Below are positions 1-7,024 of a DNA stretch of 38,120 nucleotides, piece by piece. The translations under genes were made by a program, and so were the position numbers. The notes under the pieces are model-generated. The model made no database searches. It saw only the letters and a program-made list of their open reading frames with translations, and had not been told where the DNA came from. The number at the start of each line of letters is the position of its first letter. The stretch's first letter is position 1. Source of the stretch: RGIG8497 sp045593265 (GTDB lineage Bacteria > Bacillota > Clostridia > RGIG6154); NCBI GenBank assembly GCA_045593265.1, contig JAZNWH010000014.1, positions 1 through 38,120 of the forward strand, in the 5' to 3' direction.

Positions 1-141
1 ACCTCTTTGACCTTAAAGGCTTTGCGAACTGGCACGTTGTAACCAAGCGCTTTTTTGTGCATGGCATTTTCAACCTCAATGTCAACAATTTCTTTTCCTT
101 TTTTTAAGGCTTCGGAAAAATCGGAATATTTTTTTTTGTAT
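1..141. repeat. Terminal direct repeat, left copy (circular overlap)
   Basis: Bases 1-141 are identical to 37980-38120. The repeat lies inside the terS coding frame, which stays open across the join, so this looks like the overlap an assembler leaves on a circular or terminally permuted molecule, not a biological terminal repeat. The unique length is 37,979 bp. Confidence 0.95.
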
Positions 142-287
142 TCTATTAATGTGTCAATATTTATTCCTAGGTTGCTAGCAATTTGTTGTTGAGATAGTCC
201 ATCTCTGCTCCACCCTTTGATTAAAAGCAATTTGTCATCGATTTCGTTATTTTTTTTCCATTCTTCATATTTTGATACTCTAGCCAT
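1..287 (-). CDS. terS: Terminase small subunit, N-terminal part (continues at 37979)
   Basis: Reading leftward from ATG 285-287 gives MARVSKYEEWKK, then a helix-turn-helix segment with GLSQQQIASNLGINIDTL, then SDFSEALKKGKEIVDIEVENAMHKKALGY. The frame runs open to base 1 and, on the circle, continues into 37757-37979. The whole protein is about 169 residues, normal for phage small terminase subunits. The N-terminal HTH is the DNA-recognition part that selects the packaging site; the C-terminal part contacts the large subunit. The start overlaps the last bases of the upstream GIY-YIG gene by 8 bp. Placement directly before the large terminase gene on the circle supports the call. Confidence 0.85.
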   Translation of the reverse strand, partial: MARVSKYEEWKKNNEIDDKLLLIKGWSRDGLSQQQIASNLGINIDTLIEYKKKYSDFSEALKKGKEIVDIEVENAMHKKALGYNVPVRKAFKVKE

Positions 288-942
288 AAATATCACCATA
301 ATATTTCCAAATATATTTGCCGGCACTTTTTCTTCTTCCTCTACAACAAGCCGTTATAGAAGTGCTGTGAATTCCTAAAAAATCTCCGGCATCTTTTGAA
401 GAATCCCAAATTTTAATTAATTTGTTGTTCTTGTTAAATTGCACAACTTTAATTTTGTTAGAATTAGCTATTTTTGTTTTTGTTTCTTTGCTTAATTTTG
501 TTCCTTTTTTTATATTGCTTAACTTTTTTTTTGTTTGTTCAGAATGTTTTTTGCCATAAAAAGGGTTTTTTTCGTTTGCAAATCTTCCTTTATTAGATAA
601 ACTCATTTTTTCTAAAGTTTCTTTGCTGTGCGTGCCACAACAATTACCACCATTTTCTATGTTGTATCCATAATTAGAATTGGTGCTATTATACTTTTTA
701 ATTAATTCAATTTCCTTTTGCTCAGCTTCACTTTTAGTTAAATCAGCAAACAATATTTCGTGTTTAATGTTATTCCAACCATATTTCTTAATGGCACTAA
801 CTATTTTATATTGACTTTTTTTATAACCTTTGCCATTTCTCCATCTTTCATTGACACTTTGACAAGTTATACCAATATAAACTTTATTGTTTGGGAAAGT
901 GTGCATATAAACTATATATTTTTTTTCACCACCATTTGCCAA
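280..942 (-). CDS. GIY-YIG homing endonuclease with NUMOD motifs
   Basis: This 220-residue protein starts with a GIY-YIG nuclease core: KYIVYMHTFPNNKVYIGIT, with the Arg of ERWRNGKGY and the Glu region KSEAEQKEIELI. NUMOD3-like segments follow (about residues 115-145, NPFYGKKHSEQTKKKLSN), then a C-terminal NUMOD1-type DNA-binding segment (IWDSSKDAGDFLGIHSTSIT and the GKYIWKY end). This is the layout of free-standing homing endonucleases. The start is a TTG, supported by AGGTGA six bases upstream. It is the first gene after the late promoter at 981-1009 and overlaps terS by 8 bp, so it rides on the packaging operon. No intron boundaries are visible. Confidence 0.85.
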   Translation of the reverse strand: MANGGEKKYIVYMHTFPNNKVYIGITCQSVNERWRNGKGYKKSQYKIVSAIKKYGWNNIKHEILFADLTKSEAEQKEIELIKKYNSTNSNYGYNIENGGNCCGTHSKETLEKMSLSNKGRFANEKNPFYGKKHSEQTKKKLSNIKKGTKLSKETKTKIANSNKIKVVQFNKNNKLIKIWDSSKDAGDFLGIHSTSITACCRGRRKSAGKYIWKYYGDIYG

Positions 943-980
943 AGTAAATCACCTACTTTTCTGTTAATTTTTTCAATAAA

Positions 981-1009
981 ATTATAACATAAAAAGCCAA
1001 AATAGACAA
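981..1009 (-). promoter_or_regulatory. Late promoter upstream of the packaging operon
   Basis: The minus strand shows TTGTCT (1004-1009), a 17-bp spacer, and an extended -10 TGTTATAAT (TATAAT at 981-986). It drives the GIY-YIG gene, terS, terL and the portal. The -35 overlaps the loop and 3' arm of the terminator at 996-1024. Confidence 0.7.
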
Positions 1010-1024
1010 AATAACTACCTTGGC
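990..1024 (-). terminator. Rho-independent terminator ending the early region
   Basis: On the minus strand GCCAAGGTAG (1015-1024) pairs with CTATTTTGGC (996-1005) over 10 bp around a 9-base loop, followed by TTTTTATG. Two pairs are G-U, possible only in the minus-strand RNA. The 5' arm contains the stop codon of the 88-residue gene ending at 1015. Confidence 0.65.
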
Positions 1025-1281
1025 CTGTAAAATTTCTTTTTACGCATTAGTTCCAGCCCGTCAATGTCGTAGCCGTTTAGATAATCCCAAATGGCGTTTT
1101 TAAAGGATTCTTTCATGTGTACATTGGAGTAAATGTACCATTTGTAAAAGATTTTCTGGTCGTCGGTAAGTCGGTTGTATAAGCGCTTTAATCCAGCCCT
1201 CCTGTCGCAAAAATCGTCATAAGTTATAACCCACATTGTTTGCTCAATATAACTGCATATCGAAAAATCAATCTCGTCCAT
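1015..1281 (-). CDS. Small hypothetical protein, 88 residues
   Basis: I do not recognise the family. The protein is rich in aromatic and charged residues (ICSYIEQTMWVITYDDFCDRR, then KIFYKWYIYSNVH and a basic end KKKFYRPR). The start chosen is ATG 1279-1281 because GAGGAAAGG lies about 7 bases upstream; a longer frame to 1362 has no ribosome binding site and overlaps the small membrane ORF. It is the last gene of the early operon, and its stop codon is built into the terminator hairpin. Confidence 0.6.
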   Translation of the reverse strand: MDEIDFSICSYIEQTMWVITYDDFCDRRAGLKRLYNRLTDDQKIFYKWYIYSNVHMKESFKNAIWDYLNGYDIDGLELMRKKKFYRPR

Positions 1282-1411
1282 TCTCGTCCCTTTCCTCAAT
1301 GGTTTCCCATAATTCTTTTTTAAAAGAAGATAACACGCATAAAAAAGAGCATAAAAATACAATTATGCCCGCAATTAATAAAATAATAATTGTTTCAAGT
1401 AAATCATTCAT
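1268..1411 (-). CDS. Small single-pass membrane protein, 47 residues
   Basis: The frame starts with MNDLLETIIILLIAGIIVFL and continues LCSFLCVLSSFKKELW, giving one long hydrophobic segment (about residues 4-30) followed by a charged tail ending in GRD. GAGGG is placed 8-10 bases before the ATG. It overlaps the next gene by 14 bp, typical of coupled phage genes. Function is unknown; membrane location is inferred from hydrophobicity. Confidence 0.55.
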   Translation of the reverse strand: MNDLLETIIILLIAGIIVFLCSFLCVLSSFKKELWETIEERDENGRD

Positions 1412-1453
1412 GCAAACACCCTCTTTATAATAGTATTATATCATAAAATTTTG

Positions 1454-1711
1454 TTATTTGTTTTCGTTTTTTAATAATTCGTCAGGAAAAGGTATTTCAG
1501 CCCAATATATAATATGAGTTTCTTGACCTTCTATCCAATCATTAAAAGTGTTCCAATAATCATCAATATAATCACCATAATTTTGTGCAACATCTACATG
1601 ATATTCCCATTCTTTTTGCCAATCATATTTTTGTTTTATTAAAACCAAATAAATATCTCCATATTCAGGTAATTTTTCCTTACAAGATATCCAATTTATT
1701 TCTTGTTTCAT
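1454..1711 (-). CDS. DUF551-like small protein, 85 residues
   Basis: The pattern INWISCKEKLPEYGDIYLVLI near the start and THIIYWAEIPFPDELL near the end matches the usual DUF551 layout (W-I-x-LP...VLV...I-x-W-x-x-P-x-P). DUF551 proteins are common in phages and prophages and have no known function. The ATG at 1709-1711 is chosen because GGAGG lies five bases upstream; the longer frame begins with TTG inside that site. Confidence 0.65.
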   Translation of the reverse strand: MKQEINWISCKEKLPEYGDIYLVLIKQKYDWQKEWEYHVDVAQNYGDYIDDYWNTFNDWIEGQETHIIYWAEIPFPDELLKNENK

Positions 1712-1727
1712 TTCTGCCTCCAATTTT

Positions 1728-2180
1728 CTATTTATTTAATAATAATTCAATAATTTTCTTACCCATATCTTTTTTAGAAACAAACACAAACTTAACATTA
1801 TATCGTTCTTTCATAGTACGCATCACCTTATATAATACTTTTCCAGTAACTTTTGTTCTTTTGCTAGTCCAGTTTTGCAAATCTTCAACACTTTTTATTT
1901 TGTCGTCTTTTATTAAAAATATAAATTCTTCACATTGAATTTCTCTAGCCCTATCTATTTCCTTATGAATACGCAAATGTTCTTGAGTATTACAAAGATT
2001 GTGTGCAACTTCTTCAAGATTAGCTTTTAAATCTATAATAACTCTTGTATCATTTAATAATTTAACATCACCAGTATATAATTTGTTTCTAATCCACTTT
2101 ATGCCTTGCTTATCAAAATATTTTGTAACATAGTCGTCTTTCTTATTGCGTGTGTCTAACTCAATAATTTCGTCAATCAT
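1728..2180 (-). CDS. ERCC4-type nuclease domain protein
   Basis: This 150-residue protein resembles the XPF/ERCC4 nuclease fold. LDTRNKKDDYVTKYFDKQGI is followed by LYTGDVKLL, VIIDLKANLEEVAHNL, and then EIDRAREIQCEEFIFLIKDD. The acidic residues and the central ID-x-K segment match the family layout (D...GD...xxERK...R...E.xRA). The ERK Glu is replaced by Asp in IDLK. Such single-domain proteins occur in phage replication and recombination regions and are thought to cut branched DNA. It is preceded by a 48-residue gene overlapping it by 8 bp and followed by the DUF551-like gene. Confidence 0.6.
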   Translation of the reverse strand: MIDEIIELDTRNKKDDYVTKYFDKQGIKWIRNKLYTGDVKLLNDTRVIIDLKANLEEVAHNLCNTQEHLRIHKEIDRAREIQCEEFIFLIKDDKIKSVEDLQNWTSKRTKVTGKVLYKVMRTMKERYNVKFVFVSKKDMGKKIIELLLNK

Positions 2181-2319
2181 TTAAATTGCTCCTGCTAATT
2201 ATTTTCAACTTTTTGCTATATTTTAACTTTGTAACTCTTTGCCTAAATAAATAATAACTGTCAAATTCCTCTTTCCAACTATTACCAGTTGAATTGTCGT
2301 AAATGTTTATGTAGTACAT
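2173..2319 (-). CDS. Small hypothetical protein, 48 residues
   Basis: The frame MYYINIYDNSTGNSWKEEFD continues to a basic end (RVTKLKYSKKLKIISRSNLND). GGAGTGATAAT precedes the ATG at 2317-2319 at good spacing, and the stop overlaps the next start by 8 bp. Family unknown. Confidence 0.5.
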   Translation of the reverse strand: MYYINIYDNSTGNSWKEEFDSYYLFRQRVTKLKYSKKLKIISRSNLND

Positions 2320-2323
2320 ATTA

Positions 2324-2659
2324 TCACTCCTCTGGCATTTCATATACACTCATTTGTTGTCTTACTATTTTTACTTGTTCTTCATCAACATTTTCCCAAC
2401 TTTTTAATACTAATTCTCTATCATATTTATACATATCTTTTAAATTTAAAATATTTTGTATTTCATCTAATACTTCTAATGCTCTTTCTTTTGTTGCATA
2501 AAAACCTAAAATACAATTACTACATTCTATAAAGAATGGTCTTTTATTAGGATTTTTTACATATTCTATATCTTCACTAAAATTCGTTTCTTCTATACTT
2601 AAATATTCACTTACATTAATTAAATCTTTTTTATCTTGACTTCTAATCCATAATTCCAT
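2324..2659 (-). CDS. Conserved phage hypothetical protein, 111 residues
   Basis: The protein starts MELWIRSQDKKDLINVSEYL and contains CSNCILGFYATKERALEVLDEIQ, a soluble alpha/beta pattern. I have seen this WIRSQDK-type small protein in phages of low-GC Gram-positive bacteria, but no function is known. Its start overlaps the stop of the upstream gene by one base. Confidence 0.6.
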   Translation of the reverse strand: MELWIRSQDKKDLINVSEYLSIEETNFSEDIEYVKNPNKRPFFIECSNCILGFYATKERALEVLDEIQNILNLKDMYKYDRELVLKSWENVDEEQVKIVRQQMSVYEMPEE

Positions 2660-2928
2660 TATTTGTCCTCCTTTAAAATATCTATTAATGGTTTTATTCT
2701 TGCAACTGGCATATCGCTATAATAGCAGTCATCAAAATCCCAATCAACATTATCTATTTTATTGTCTAGTATATTTTCTTCAATATATTCAATAGCCTTG
2801 TCTATTTTAGATTGTAAAATCATGTTTTTATAACTTAGTTCCCCAAATAATCTGTCATAATCATTTTTAGATATAGTTATCGTTTCTACATCTTCGGGAA
2901 ACAATGCCTTTATATTGTTTTCGTTCAT
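2659..2928 (-). CDS. Hypothetical protein, 89 residues, acidic
   Basis: The protein has a short N-terminal strand-like part (VETITISKNDYDRLF), a probable helix (LQSKIDKAIEYIEENIL) and an acidic patch (VDWDFDDCYYSD). No family is recognised. It lies directly between the DnaB-N-like gene and the 111-residue gene in the same operon. Confidence 0.5.
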   Translation of the reverse strand: MNENNIKALFPEDVETITISKNDYDRLFGELSYKNMILQSKIDKAIEYIEENILDNKIDNVDWDFDDCYYSDMPVARIKPLIDILKEDK

Positions 2929-3363
2929 TTACTCCACTTCCTTATATAACTTATCTGCGTCTTCATAAATTTTATCGACCTTATCTCTAAATTCGCTTAC
3001 CTTAATATTTCTAACATATAAATCGCTCGCTAGATTATAAACTTTATTAATAATCCATTTATCTTTTTTTAACTCCTCATAACTTTCGATTAATCTTTGC
3101 TGGTATTCTTCAAAATGATTTGCTGATAACTCTAAATCTGCCAAACGTTCTATATACATAACTAACTTCCAATTGTTAGAACACATATCAAACATAAGTA
3201 CTAGGTCAAAATTTCCAAACTTTTTATAAAAAGCCTTCATAAATTGCCACAAACGATTGTGTTTAATTATGTGCTTATCTTCAAATTTGATTTGCTCCAT
3301 TAGTTCTGGTTTTAATATTATGCAAGATAAGACACTTAATTCTAAATCATTATATTTATTCAT
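2929..3363 (-). CDS. DnaB N-terminal-domain-like protein
   Basis: This 144-residue protein matches the helical N-terminal domain of replicative helicases: LELSVLSCIILKPELMEQI, then HNRLWQFMKAFYKKFGNFDLVLM, the same order as the usual E-x-AVLG-x-L-L-xP...H...I...G...D-x-x-x-L. No RecA-like motor domain follows. A protein with only this domain could act as a loader or adaptor that contacts a host or phage helicase; that is inference. The ATG at 3361-3363 is used because AAGGAAA lies eight bases upstream, while the longer frame begins at TTG. Confidence 0.55.
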   Translation of the reverse strand: MNKYNDLELSVLSCIILKPELMEQIKFEDKHIIKHNRLWQFMKAFYKKFGNFDLVLMFDMCSNNWKLVMYIERLADLELSANHFEEYQQRLIESYEELKKDKWIINKVYNLASDLYVRNIKVSEFRDKVDKIYEDADKLYKEVE

Positions 3364-3364
3364 A

Positions 3365-3601
3365 TTACTTTTCCTTTTCAAAGTTTAAATAATATAACTT
3401 ATCAATATAATATAATTTTGATTTATTATCTTTTGTTAGCCAAACGGTATCATATTTTCCATGTTTAGTATATTTTAAAATTTTTTCTCTTAACAATTTT
3501 CCATTATAGCTAATTCTTTTTAAAGATTTTATTCTTTTTAAATTAGACATTTGATATAAACCTTCATAGCCCTCAATGTCTTTCCATATTTCTTGTTCCA
3601 T
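3365..3601 (-). CDS. Lone NUMOD4 protein (truncated homing endonuclease)
   Basis: The 78 residues begin EIWKDIEGYEGLYQMSNLKR and continue IKSLKR...LREKILKYTKHGKYDTVWL, a clear NUMOD4 DNA-binding motif as found at the N terminus of HNH homing endonucleases. In the family the motif is followed by HRLVA and an HNH nuclease of about 100 residues. Here the frame ends after KLYYIDKLYYLNFEKEK with no nuclease. It may be a decayed endonuclease or a reused DNA-binding protein. GGAGG is placed well before ATG 3599-3601, and promoter 3620-3648 lies just upstream. Confidence 0.7.
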   Translation of the reverse strand: MEQEIWKDIEGYEGLYQMSNLKRIKSLKRISYNGKLLREKILKYTKHGKYDTVWLTKDNKSKLYYIDKLYYLNFEKEK

Positions 3602-3619
3602 ATTTTTACCTCCATATAT

Positions 3620-3648
3620 AATATAACATAAACGTAACACAAAATCAA
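3620..3648 (-). promoter_or_regulatory. Promoter for the ERCC4/DnaB-N operon
   Basis: The minus strand shows TTGATT (3643-3648), 17 bases, and TATATT (3620-3625), placed about 20 bases before the ATG of the NUMOD4 gene, so the leader would be very short. Confidence 0.5.
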
Positions 3649-3683
3649 TATAAATATATGATAAGTATATACAAAATATATTA

Positions 3684-3947
3684 ATTCTAACTTTTTTTTA
3701 ATAAAAATCTAACTTTTCTAACCTTCTGCTAACCAAAATCTAACCTTTTTTTCCCTAAAATACGGCGTTTCTAACCAATCTAACCATTTTTAGGAAATAC
3801 ACAGGGTCTATGTATAAATTTCGTGTTTTTTTATACTTTATATAGTGTGTGTGTAATCCGGAAAAAAGGTTAGAAAGTTAGAACCCTAGGTGGAAAGGGC
3901 GATTGAGGACAATTTTTGGTTAGTTTTTCGGTTATATTTAGGTTAGA
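3684..3947. other. Iteron-rich AT-rich intergenic region, candidate replication origin
   Basis: The 350-base gap 3602-3951 holds no gene. The left half carries TCTAACC or close variants in one orientation at 3685, 3708, 3717, 3728, 3739, 3770 and 3779. The right half carries the inverted form GGTTAGA or variants at 3868, 3876, 3918, 3929 and 3941. A very AT-rich core (3811-3860, with a TG run) lies between the arms. The region is next to the DUF927-type helicase gene. This layout is what phage origins look like, with initiator-binding repeats beside an unwinding region; origin function is inference. Confidence 0.5.
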
Positions 3948-3951
3948 TTTT

Positions 3952-5700
3952 TTAAAAACTACCCATTTTTAACTTCACATACGTTCCTTTTTCGCCATCA
4001 ATACTTGTTGAATGTATAAATTTTCCTTGCGAATTTTTTTCTAAAAATCCTTCTTGTGCCCATTCTTTTTTTATTGTGTTGAACTCATAACCACCTTTGG
4101 CAAGCTCTCTAAACAAAATTTGTGCGTTTATAATACAAACCCATTCATTTTTAGAACCCCAAACCTCGCCATAACCACTTCTATCAAATCTTTTTGTGTT
4201 GGCGTTTATTATATTTATAATGTATTCTTTCGCTTTTATTGACGTTTTAATCTCGTTTTTGTCGTTTATATATTCTTTTACATCATCGATACACAAAGGT
4301 TTTTCGTCTTTAAAAAGTGTAGATACAACTATTTCATCAGCCACTATTATTGCAACAAGTGAGTTTGCCTGTTTGTCTGTGATCTGGGTTTCGCTTGTTA
4401 TTTGTTCATATAATTCATTAAAACGCTTGCTAATTTTATCAAACCCTATTTTTTGAACCGTTTTTATATATTCTTTACCAAAGAAACCATAATTGTTTCT
4501 TATAACATCTGCGACATCATGAGGTTTATCAAATATTTTTTGATTTATTTCTATATCAATAACCCTGTTATATATCTGTTCGCCTGCGTTTTCGTTTACC
4601 ATACGTTCATTGTTTGTAAATAGAAAATTGCAAAACCACGTTTTAACCTCTTTTAATTGGCTGTTTTTATTTAAACGACCTCTTTCCGTGCCATTGCACA
4701 AATCCATAATAAGCGATTCTAAACTCGTATATTTCGAGTTTTTTATGATTTGCAATTCATCAAAGTAACAAGTTATGTTTCTTAAAAACGACGCAAGTGA
4801 AGCACAATAATTTGCTGTGCTGTTGCTAGACAACCTCAAAGCTCCAACGTCTGGATTGCCCCAAATCGACATAACAACCATGCAGAGCAATGTTTTTCCG
4901 TTACCAGATAAAGAACTCCAGAGATTGACAATAAACGGCTGTATTGACAGTTTTTCGATTAATGGACTTGCTAGAGTTGAAGCCATTAAAACTTTCACTA
5001 TTTTGTTTTTTCTTAATTCTTTAATTGTTTTTAACCACAAATCATAATTACCCTTGCTACCAATTGCGTTGTATAGCCCCTCTGTTTCCTTGTTGCCGTC
5101 AAATATTCCGTGCGTATCATAAGGAATAAACTTGTCACCTTTCCAACCTATTCTTGATATACCCTCTAACTTTTTGATGTTATTCATGCTCATAATGTCG
5201 CTAAAAAAGTTTATATAAAACCTCACGTTTTCGCTATTAACATCTAGGCCATCATCACTTAATAAAAGCAATTTTTGGCTAATAGCAAGTTGGCTTCTAT
5301 CGACAAGTTTTTCTTTCCACTCATTTTCCATATAATAAATTATTTTTATTTTTTCTTTGCCTGTTTCTTGATTTATATATCTTTCGACCGGAAGTATAGG
5401 AATGTTAGAAAATTTAGTATCGGTTTTACTGTCTACTATTCCGTGTGCAGTGCATATATATTTCCCAAAACTATAATTCTCAACATTATACTTACATTTT
5501 GGCAATTTTGTGTTTTCGCCTATTTTGATTTTATCGCTTAATAATTTGCCATATTTTTTAAGACTATCTTTAAATCGCTTTTCCATACCCATTCTCTTGG
5601 CTTCAATAAACAATTCGTCCTCGCGTTCAAGTCTGTCAATATCGTTCATATCAAACAAATCTATGAAGGTCTTTTTGCTAAACAATTCCTTTTCTGTCAT
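3952..5700 (-). CDS. DUF927-type replication helicase/ATPase
   Basis: This 582-residue protein has a P-loop at residues 262-270 (SSLSGNGKT), followed by MSIWGNPD and LRLSSNSTAN, a Walker B at CYFDE (311-315), and a sensor-like FTNNE at 361-365, then NRVIDIEI. This is the layout of DUF927 proteins, which are ATPases found in mobile elements and phages and believed to act as primase-linked replicative helicases. The N-terminal 80 residues carry KCKYNVENYSFGKYIC and the C terminus resembles a winged helix (VCIINAQILFRELAKGGYEF). It is encoded directly after an AbrB-like gene and before the iteron region, so a role in starting replication there is likely. Confidence 0.75.
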   Translation of the reverse strand: MTEKELFSKKTFIDLFDMNDIDRLEREDELFIEAKRMGMEKRFKDSLKKYGKLLSDKIKIGENTKLPKCKYNVENYSFGKYICTAHGIVDSKTDTKFSNIPILPVERYINQETGKEKIKIIYYMENEWKEKLVDRSQLAISQKLLLLSDDGLDVNSENVRFYINFFSDIMSMNNIKKLEGISRIGWKGDKFIPYDTHGIFDGNKETEGLYNAIGSKGNYDLWLKTIKELRKNKIVKVLMASTLASPLIEKLSIQPFIVNLWSSLSGNGKTLLCMVVMSIWGNPDVGALRLSSNSTANYCASLASFLRNITCYFDELQIIKNSKYTSLESLIMDLCNGTERGRLNKNSQLKEVKTWFCNFLFTNNERMVNENAGEQIYNRVIDIEINQKIFDKPHDVADVIRNNYGFFGKEYIKTVQKIGFDKISKRFNELYEQITSETQITDKQANSLVAIIVADEIVVSTLFKDEKPLCIDDVKEYINDKNEIKTSIKAKEYIINIINANTKRFDRSGYGEVWGSKNEWVCIINAQILFRELAKGGYEFNTIKKEWAQEGFLEKNSQGKFIHSTSIDGEKGTYVKLKMGSF

Positions 5701-5702
5701 AA

Positions 5703-5867
5703 TTATTGTCCCTTCTTTTTAAGATTTATTGGTGTAAGTACCATTTCACCAGTTTCAAGATTTACAGTCAAATAAAAATCACGCCCAAACTTATCAACAA
5801 TAATCTTTGGTATGATTATTCTGTTTTTGTTTACTTCAGCGCGTTTCATGAATCTTAACTCTTTCAT
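5703..5867 (-). CDS. AbrB/MazE-like small DNA-binding protein, 54 residues
   Basis: The sequence reads MKELRFMKRAEVNKNRIIIP, then KIIVDKFGRDFYLTVNLETGEMVLTPINLK. The NKNRIIIPKIIVDKF core is the swapped-hairpin pattern of SpoVT/AbrB proteins (G-R-I-x-I-P-x-x-x-R). GGAGG is eight bases before ATG 5865-5867, and its stop is three bases before the next start, so it is coupled to the helicase. It may be an autoregulator of this operon. Confidence 0.65.
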   Translation of the reverse strand: MKELRFMKRAEVNKNRIIIPKIIVDKFGRDFYLTVNLETGEMVLTPINLKKKGQ

Positions 5868-5898
5868 ATTTTCTACCTCCTTACCTTAACTAAAATAA

Positions 5899-5916
5899 TT
5901 GTACCACGATTATACC
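5899..5916 (-). promoter_or_regulatory. Extended -10 promoter upstream of the helicase operon
   Basis: The minus strand shows TGGTATAAT (TATAAT at 5909-5914) with no good -35. Twelve bases on, the same element recurs as GTGGTACAAT, giving a tandem repeat that could be a second start or a binding site for the AbrB-like protein. Confidence 0.5.
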
Positions 5917-5937
5917 ACAAACGCAACACTTTTTTGC

Positions 5938-5966
5938 ATAAAAAAAGCAACTTTTTTGTTGCTTTT
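5938..5966 (-). terminator. Rho-independent terminator after the recombination operon
   Basis: On the minus strand AAAAGCAAC (5958-5966) pairs with GTTGCTTTT (5943-5951) across an A6 loop, followed by a run of T. It lies four bases after the stop of the small membrane gene at 5970. Confidence 0.8.
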
Positions 5967-5969
5967 ACA

Positions 5970-6119
5970 TTATGTTAATAATAAATATATAATTACAGGC
6001 ATTAAAAATATAACGGTTACATATAATTTTAAAACATCTTTTTCTTTGCCCGATATATATATGCTTGATATAATTTCAAATAACAACCATATAATTGAAT
6101 ACCATTTTAAAATAATCAT
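5970..6119 (-). CDS. Small two-helix membrane protein, 49 residues
   Basis: The frame MIILKWYSIIWLLFEIISSI is one hydrophobic segment, then the polar stretch SGKEKDVLK, then LYVTVIFLMPVIIYLLLT, a second one. AAGGTG lies before the ATG, partly inside the stop of the SSB-like gene. It is the last gene before the terminator at 5938-5966. Function unknown; the two-helix hairpin resembles small holin- or exclusion-type proteins in form only. Confidence 0.55.
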   Translation of the reverse strand: MIILKWYSIIWLLFEIISSIYISGKEKDVLKLYVTVIFLMPVIIYLLLT

Positions 6120-6127
6120 AAAACACC

Positions 6128-6724
6128 TTAAATTTCAAACGGTATATCTTCAGCTTTTACTTCAACTTTATTTTCAGTTTTTGCTGGAAATTTATATTTC
6201 TCATAATCTACATAAGTGCCATCAAGTAATTTTACTCGAGGTATTTTGATTTCGTTTAACTTATCTATCGAGCGAAATTGTATTAATTTTGTTGCTAGTC
6301 TAACTTCGCCCTCGTTGTCAATGTATTCCTCTTGCCCAAATTGGCCGGCAAGTTTAAGGCCTTTTAATTGTTCCCATGTTCCTTTAGGATCAAACTTAAA
6401 GTTTGTGTTTGATTTTTCTAATGCTGTGATAAACCCTTTTAAGTAAGCTATTTGTTCGTTTGCTAAACTGAGGTATTTCACAGCTCCATTAGGCCATTTT
6501 TTGTCTGCGCTATTGTTGCTGTCGTATTGTTCTTTAAAATAACCTACTTGTTCATCGTTTCCTGCAATATCTACACTTACTTTTAAGCTTGTTTTTCCAC
6601 TAAAATCGCTTGTATGTTCTCTTGCGTCCATTATTTTAATTTCGTGGCCACCAAGTGCAAGTGGTGTAAATTCTCCAAATTCTTTTGCTTCTGTTTTTTC
6701 AAATAAATCTAAATCAAAGTTCAT
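6128..6724 (-). CDS. Single-stranded-DNA-binding-like protein (DUF669-type)
   Basis: This 198-residue protein has the pattern FTPLALGGHEIKIMDAREHT, then SLKVSVDIAGNDEQVGYFKEQ and KLAGQFGQEEYIDNEGEV, matching phage DUF669-like proteins that replace SSB in recombination clusters. The end, AEDIPFEI, resembles the acidic DDIPF tip that bacterial SSB uses to recruit partners. It sits directly after the nuclease/ATPase gene, as expected for a recombination set. It likely coats single-stranded DNA made by the nuclease. Confidence 0.6.
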   Translation of the reverse strand: MNFDLDLFEKTEAKEFGEFTPLALGGHEIKIMDAREHTSDFSGKTSLKVSVDIAGNDEQVGYFKEQYDSNNSADKKWPNGAVKYLSLANEQIAYLKGFITALEKSNTNFKFDPKGTWEQLKGLKLAGQFGQEEYIDNEGEVRLATKLIQFRSIDKLNEIKIPRVKLLDGTYVDYEKYKFPAKTENKVEVKAEDIPFEI

Positions 6725-6727
6725 ATA

Positions 6728-7024
6728 TTATTTTTCCTCCTTATCAATATAACTTTGTATTTTTTTAATGTTTGTTTTATTTAATTTAAAAGTATATTTT
6801 TTTAATGGGTAAAATTCAAAAAAAGACCTGCTAACATCAAAAATATTTTTTTTGCATTTTATATTTAATTTTTCAATAAGCATATCGCTATTTGTGAAAA
6901 ACTCTTTTTCACCAGTAATTATGTTAGCAATTAACTTATTTAATTCTTTTTTAAAATCAACCTCATCTTGTAAATCTTTTGTCTTTTTGTTTCCTTCAAC
7001 AAATTTCAATAAATCTATTTTCAT
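6728..7024 (-). CDS. Hypothetical protein, 98 residues, basic
   Basis: The protein has a lysine-rich, mostly helical composition (LLKFVEGNKKTKDLQDEVDF; IKKIQSYIDKEEK). No family is recognised. Its start overlaps the stop of the nuclease-ATPase gene by one base, so it belongs to the same translationally coupled recombination operon. Confidence 0.55.
   Translation of the reverse strand: MKIDLLKFVEGNKKTKDLQDEVDFKKELNKLIANIITGEKEFFTNSDMLIEKLNIKCKKNIFDVSRSFFEFYPLKKYTFKLNKTNIKKIQSYIDKEEK

Noticed and set aside
3684..3947. CRISPR array from the short repeats
   Set aside because: Repeats are 7 bases, irregularly spaced and in both orientations; no repeat-spacer unit of 50-80 bases.
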